From Pseudobdellovibrionaceae bacterium (GTDB lineage: Bacteria; Bdellovibrionota; Bdellovibrionia; Bdellovibrionales; Bdellovibrionaceae): a stretch of DNA of 64,000 nucleotides. The notes below the pieces were generated by a model. It did no database searches. It saw only the letters and a list, made by a program, of their open reading frames with translations, and was not told where the DNA came from. The position numbers were made by a program, and so were the translations under genes. Shown here in pieces: positions 61,127 to 64,000 of this stretch. The stretch is from positions 1,550,001-1,614,000 of the forward strand of contig JADJYV010000013.1 of the NCBI GenBank assembly GCA_016719575.1. The letters are read 5' to 3'. Positions within the stretch are counted from its first letter, which is position 1, and each line of letters begins with the position of its first letter.

Positions 61127-62490
61127 GAAACAATTTCTCCAATAAGATCATACTCCATACTATCAGTTACCAGTACTTGTACTAAGTCGCCCACCTTGGC
61201 CTGGCCATCGTTGATCAAAACAACACCATCGATTTCAGGCGCCTGCTGAGATGTTCTCCCCTGTAATAGCAAATCTGTTTCTTCGCTAAACCCTTCGACC
61301 AAGACCTCTACGGTTTTACCAATAAAAGCTCTGTGCTTATCACGAGAAATGTTTTGTTGCACTTCCATCACAGCTTCAAAACGTTGCTGCTTTGTTGCTT
61401 CGTCTACCTGGTTTGGCATCTTACCACCCGGTGTGTTTTCCTCTGGTGAGTATATAAAGCAGCCAACTCGATCAAACTGTTGCTCAGCAACGAACTCAAG
61501 GAGTTCTTCAAATTGCTCTTCGGTCTCTCCGGGAAAGCCAACAATAAACTGGGTTCGAATCACGGCATCTGGGATTTCTGTGCGAATAATGTTGAGTGCC
61601 GCCTCAATTTCCTTGCGGGTCATTTTTCGGTTCATGTTTTTGAGAACCTCATTATTGACGTGCTGAAGTGGCATGTCGAAGTACTTAACCAGCTTTTTGT
61701 TGTTCTTAATAAGATCAATCATTTCTGGAGTGATTCCATCTGGATAGAGATATAAAAGTCGAATCCATTCGACCCCAGGGACCTCGGTGAGCGCACGCAA
61801 AAGCTCCAATGGGCTTTCCTTGGCTTCTGGATTTTTTCGACGAAGATCCCAACCGTAATCAGTAAAGTCGTGACTAATAATAATAAGTTCTTTAACCCCA
61901 CCGGCAGCAAGAAGTTTGGCTTCATTTACAATATTTGGAATTGTCCGTGATTGCAGATTTCCACGAATCAAGGGAATTGCACAAAAAGCACATCGCTTCA
62001 TACAGCCTTCAGATATCTTTAGGTATGCACGATGCCCAGGTTGAGAATTTACCCTCGGTGTCGTTTCCTCTTGTAGATATGTGGGCAAATTAAAGTACGT
62101 CTTTTTTGTGTCTCCACTGTCAGAGTTTTTTAGGATTTTAGCAATGTTTTGAAACTCGCCAGAGCCAACAAAAAGATCAGCTTCGGGAAGTCCCTCTACC
62201 AAATCATCTTTATAGCGCTGAGTGAGGCAACCAGCCACTACCACTTTTTTAAGCTGACCTGACTTTTTCAGTTCGGCCATCTCCAAAATCTTTTGAATGG
62301 ACTCTTTTTTTGAATCCTCAATAAAGCCGCAGGTGTTAACGATAACCGTATCCGCATCCGCGTGATCACCAACGACTTCATAGCCTTCCTTAAGAAGTGT
62401 TCCTGCCATAATTTCGCTATCCACCAAATTCTTAGGACATCCTAAGCTAATAAAATGAATTTTTTTTGTTTCTGGGTTTTGTTGCTTCAT
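61120..62490 (-). CDS. rimO: Ribosomal protein S12 methylthiotransferase RimO
   Basis: 456 residues. An N-terminal UPF0004 domain (I-S-L-G-C-P-K-N-L-V-D-S-E), the radical-SAM C-x3-C-x2-C in C-M-K-R-C-A-F-C near 160 and a C-terminal TRAM domain (V-E-V-L-V-E-G-F) give the MiaB/RimO layout; the L-G-C-P-K-N-L-V-D-S-E start is RimO-specific. It methylthiolates Asp88 of S12. Overlaps lolA by four bases. Confidence 0.94.
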   Translation of the reverse strand: MKQQNPETKKIHFISLGCPKNLVDSEIMAGTLLKEGYEVVGDHADADTVIVNTCGFIEDSKKESIQKILEMAELKKSGQLKKVVVAGCLTQRYKDDLVEGLPEADLFVGSGEFQNIAKILKNSDSGDTKKTYFNLPTYLQEETTPRVNSQPGHRAYLKISEGCMKRCAFCAIPLIRGNLQSRTIPNIVNEAKLLAAGGVKELIIISHDFTDYGWDLRRKNPEAKESPLELLRALTEVPGVEWIRLLYLYPDGITPEMIDLIKNNKKLVKYFDMPLQHVNNEVLKNMNRKMTRKEIEAALNIIRTEIPDAVIRTQFIVGFPGETEEQFEELLEFVAEQQFDRVGCFIYSPEENTPGGKMPNQVDEATKQQRFEAVMEVQQNISRDKHRAFIGKTVEVLVEGFSEETDLLLQGRTSQQAPEIDGVVLINDGQAKVGDLVQVLVTDSMEYDLIGEIVSQ

Positions 62491-63176
62491 AAATTAGTCA
62501 CCTGGGCATCTTTCGGAACTTTGTACTTAAAAAGACTTCGTTTTTCAGATTTTAAGAACTCTGTTTTTTTCATTTCGATCACTGTCGAATTATCAACATC
62601 ATCTTTATAAGAGATTTTTCGAATCTCTTTTGAAGCTATGTCGATTCCCAAGTGAAGTTGCTTCACGCGAACATCTTGGGAGCGCGGCTTGAGCTCAACG
62701 TCCAAAACCCCTTGCTCAGAGCGCGTCTCAGATGTAATTTCAAAGTTTTTGTCGATGGGCTCCCTGCCAATCAACATAGAGATTAGAATTTGTGATTGGG
62801 TATTCTTACTTAGTTTTGCTTTTGCGACTTGGATTGATCCGCCCAAATCTTTTGGTGGATACTGCACATTCCAAATGTTCTCACCGTCAAACAAGAGAAG
62901 ACTCTCATCAGGAGAGTCATTTTCCCAGCGAAACTTCCCTCGAGCAAGATAAACATGGCCAGCATATACAGTGGTCTTACCCATAAGTTCTGAAGTAACC
63001 TTCTTTTCGGTCGCAATTTTTATCATTTTGCTTCCGCGATATTTCTTGCTGACACTTTTTAAAAAGTTTGTCGCCGACTCGGGCTTCTTGGCAACTTCCG
63101 CTAAAGCAGTATCTAAATTTGCAAAAGACAACAGGGCAAACAAGGTCATTACAATGGACAACTTTATATGAATCAT
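62487..63176 (-). CDS. lolA: Outer-membrane lipoprotein carrier LolA
   Basis: 229 residues: signal peptide (cleavage near 26, A-L-A), then a half-barrel pattern with G-K-F-R-W-E, L-L-F-D-G-E-N-I-W and V-E-L-K-P-R motifs as in LolA (E. coli 203 residues). It takes lipoproteins from LolCDE to the outer membrane. Operon with rimO (four-base overlap). Confidence 0.82.
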   Translation of the reverse strand: MIHIKLSIVMTLFALLSFANLDTALAEVAKKPESATNFLKSVSKKYRGSKMIKIATEKKVTSELMGKTTVYAGHVYLARGKFRWENDSPDESLLLFDGENIWNVQYPPKDLGGSIQVAKAKLSKNTQSQILISMLIGREPIDKNFEITSETRSEQGVLDVELKPRSQDVRVKQLHLGIDIASKEIRKISYKDDVDNSTVIEMKKTEFLKSEKRSLFKYKVPKDAQVTNL

Positions 63177-63188
63177 TGTGAGCTTATA

Positions 63189-63872
63189 TCAAATACTTGG
63201 ACGCCCCGCAAGGCTGGCTCTTTGGGCTAGGGTCCAAACTGTAAAATTCTTCGGCTTTCCGAGTGTTTTCCATGCGGCCAAGGCCGTCCCCCCTGTAGTA
63301 TATACGTCATCTACAAATATGACCTTCTTGCTAGATCTAAGAGACCGAAAGCTCGTCCGTGAAAAGTTTTCAATCAGGTCGATCTCTATTCTAAAACGCT
63401 GCCCGCGATTTTTTGACTTCTGTTGAAGTCGTTCGCCGCAATTTTTCCGCGCAAGACATGGAAGAAGTGTTGCTCCCGTTTCTTCGGCAAGACCCCTTGC
63501 AAATAAGCTTGCATGATCTTCAACTTTGCTCCGAGAGGGACTCGGAATGATTACCCAAGGAAGTATTCTCTTGTCACTTTGAAGTTCATAGCCCAAATGT
63601 CGCCGCCAAAACTCTTGGGCGTAGATGCGCCAAAGATCTCGGCCTTGTTCTCCTTTTAATGCGATCAGGACCCTTGAAAGCACTTCTTGTTTGTTGGGAT
63701 ACCAATTAAAGAGTGAGTAAACTGAAAACGCATGTCGATTCAGGCAAGTCACCTTGTCTACTTCCGACCATCGCCACAATTCGGCCGAGCAACAAGGGCA
63801 CAGACCATCTTCTTTCGGAAAAAGAGATCCGCAATACAAACATCCTCTGAACCCTAGCCAATAAATATTCAT
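63189..63872 (-). CDS. comF: ComF-family phosphoribosyltransferase-like protein
   Basis: About 227 residues from the ATG at 63872; ATG 63884 or TTG 63914 are alternatives and none has a clear ribosome site. An N-terminal zinc finger (C-L-Y-C, C-P-C-C) precedes a PRTase fold with I-F-V-D-D-V-Y-T-T-G-G-T near 195, the PRPP site. ComF proteins help natural transformation. It follows rlmH at once on the same strand. Confidence 0.82.
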   Translation of the reverse strand: MNIYWLGFRGCLYCGSLFPKEDGLCPCCSAELWRWSEVDKVTCLNRHAFSVYSLFNWYPNKQEVLSRVLIALKGEQGRDLWRIYAQEFWRRHLGYELQSDKRILPWVIIPSPSRSKVEDHASLFARGLAEETGATLLPCLARKNCGERLQQKSKNRGQRFRIEIDLIENFSRTSFRSLRSSKKVIFVDDVYTTGGTALAAWKTLGKPKNFTVWTLAQRASLAGRPSI

Positions 63873-63914
63873 TCCTGTGTTCATCTGGCAATGTGGCTGC
63901 AATCGAATTGCCAA

Positions 63915-64000
63915 TTACGAATTGTGGTAGGGCAGACCTCGAATAATCGTGAAGGCCCTATAGACTTGCTCAAGTACAACAGTCTGGGCTAGCAAGTGAT
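63915..64000 (-). CDS. rlmH: 23S rRNA pseudouridine-1915 methyltransferase RlmH, C-terminal end only
   Basis: The minus-strand frame ending at TAA 63915-63917 reads H-L-L-A-Q-T-V-V-L-E-Q-V-Y-R-A-F-T-I-I-R-G and P-Y-H, the C-terminal signature of RlmH (E-Q-x-Y-R-A and Y-H end, where the SAM-knot and substrate residues lie). The rest lies beyond the window. It begins the rlmH-comF arrangement. Confidence 0.82.
   Translation of the reverse strand, partial: HLLAQTVVLEQVYRAFTIIRGLPYHNS

Overview
The window looks like a piece of a chromosome from a Bdellovibrio-like predatory bacterium (Bdellovibrionota). Support for this: moderate to low GC with Gram-negative envelope genes throughout (Mla, LolA, TonB-like, RseP, beta-barrels); two secreted proteins with the unusual F/Y-Q/N-N-C-G-K-x-G-F signal end often seen in Bdellovibrio lipoproteins; dispersed Tad/Flp-type pilus genes; and many peptidoglycan enzymes. 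The assignment is an inference from gene content, not from a database search. There is no prophage, insertion sequence, CRISPR array or rRNA operon; nearly all of it is vertical core genome.

Layout. 1-5.6 kb: end of a DUF3419/BtaA-like gene, a PLP sulfur-amino-acid enzyme, a cluster of small secreted proteins with a decayed paralogue, a 32-residue mini-lipoprotein ORF and a Y-family DNA polymerase. 5.7-16 kb: TadG-like protein, NagZ, a beta-propeller protein, a TonB-like protein, an M23 peptidase and a lipoprotein. 16-25 kb: galU, priA, a CFI-box protein, a flavoprotein, an L,D-transpeptidase-family protein and an OPT transporter. 25-35.5 kb: the translation/envelope run rpsB-tsf-pyrH-frr-uppS-cdsA-rseP-tsaB, followed by a MinD-like ATPase, a J-like/HTH fusion, an RluD-type synthase and PgeF. 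35.5-41 kb: a decayed gene, tRNA-Phe, CBS/CGL-type transsulfuration genes, a TadB/TadC-like pair and a 30-residue histone-H1-like peptide gene. 41-45 kb: an Mla/MCE lipid transporter with two different permeases and two different ATPases. 45-50 kb: mdh-sucC-sucD, a DUF2844/DUF3443 pair and ndk. 50-64 kb: an RNA methyltransferase, PilF/RodZ-like/GT39/PHP genes, ferredoxin, exonuclease, NadE, DUF2203, a Tad-like prepilin-type protein, TPR protein, RimO, LolA, ComF and the end of RlmH.

How the genes work together. The rpsB-tsaB run couples translation factors to polyprenol and phospholipid precursor synthesis. NagZ, the M23 protein, the YkuD_2-type protein and PgeF act on, or correct, peptidoglycan. 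The Mla genes, LolA and the beta-barrels maintain the outer membrane. The CBS/CGL-like pair could convert homocysteine to cysteine. mdh and sucCD are adjacent TCA-cycle genes.

The most interesting points are: the Mla ATPase pair, in which the substitutions in both subunits fall on the same composite ATP site (a TAP1/TAP2-like asymmetry); the mini-lipoprotein whose mature form would be only Cys-Gly; the lysine-rich 30-mer; a pepsin-like two-lobe signature in the DUF3443 protein; a MinD ATPase next to a J-like domain lacking HPD fused to a RodZ-type HTH; and an RseP homologue with three PDZ-like segments.
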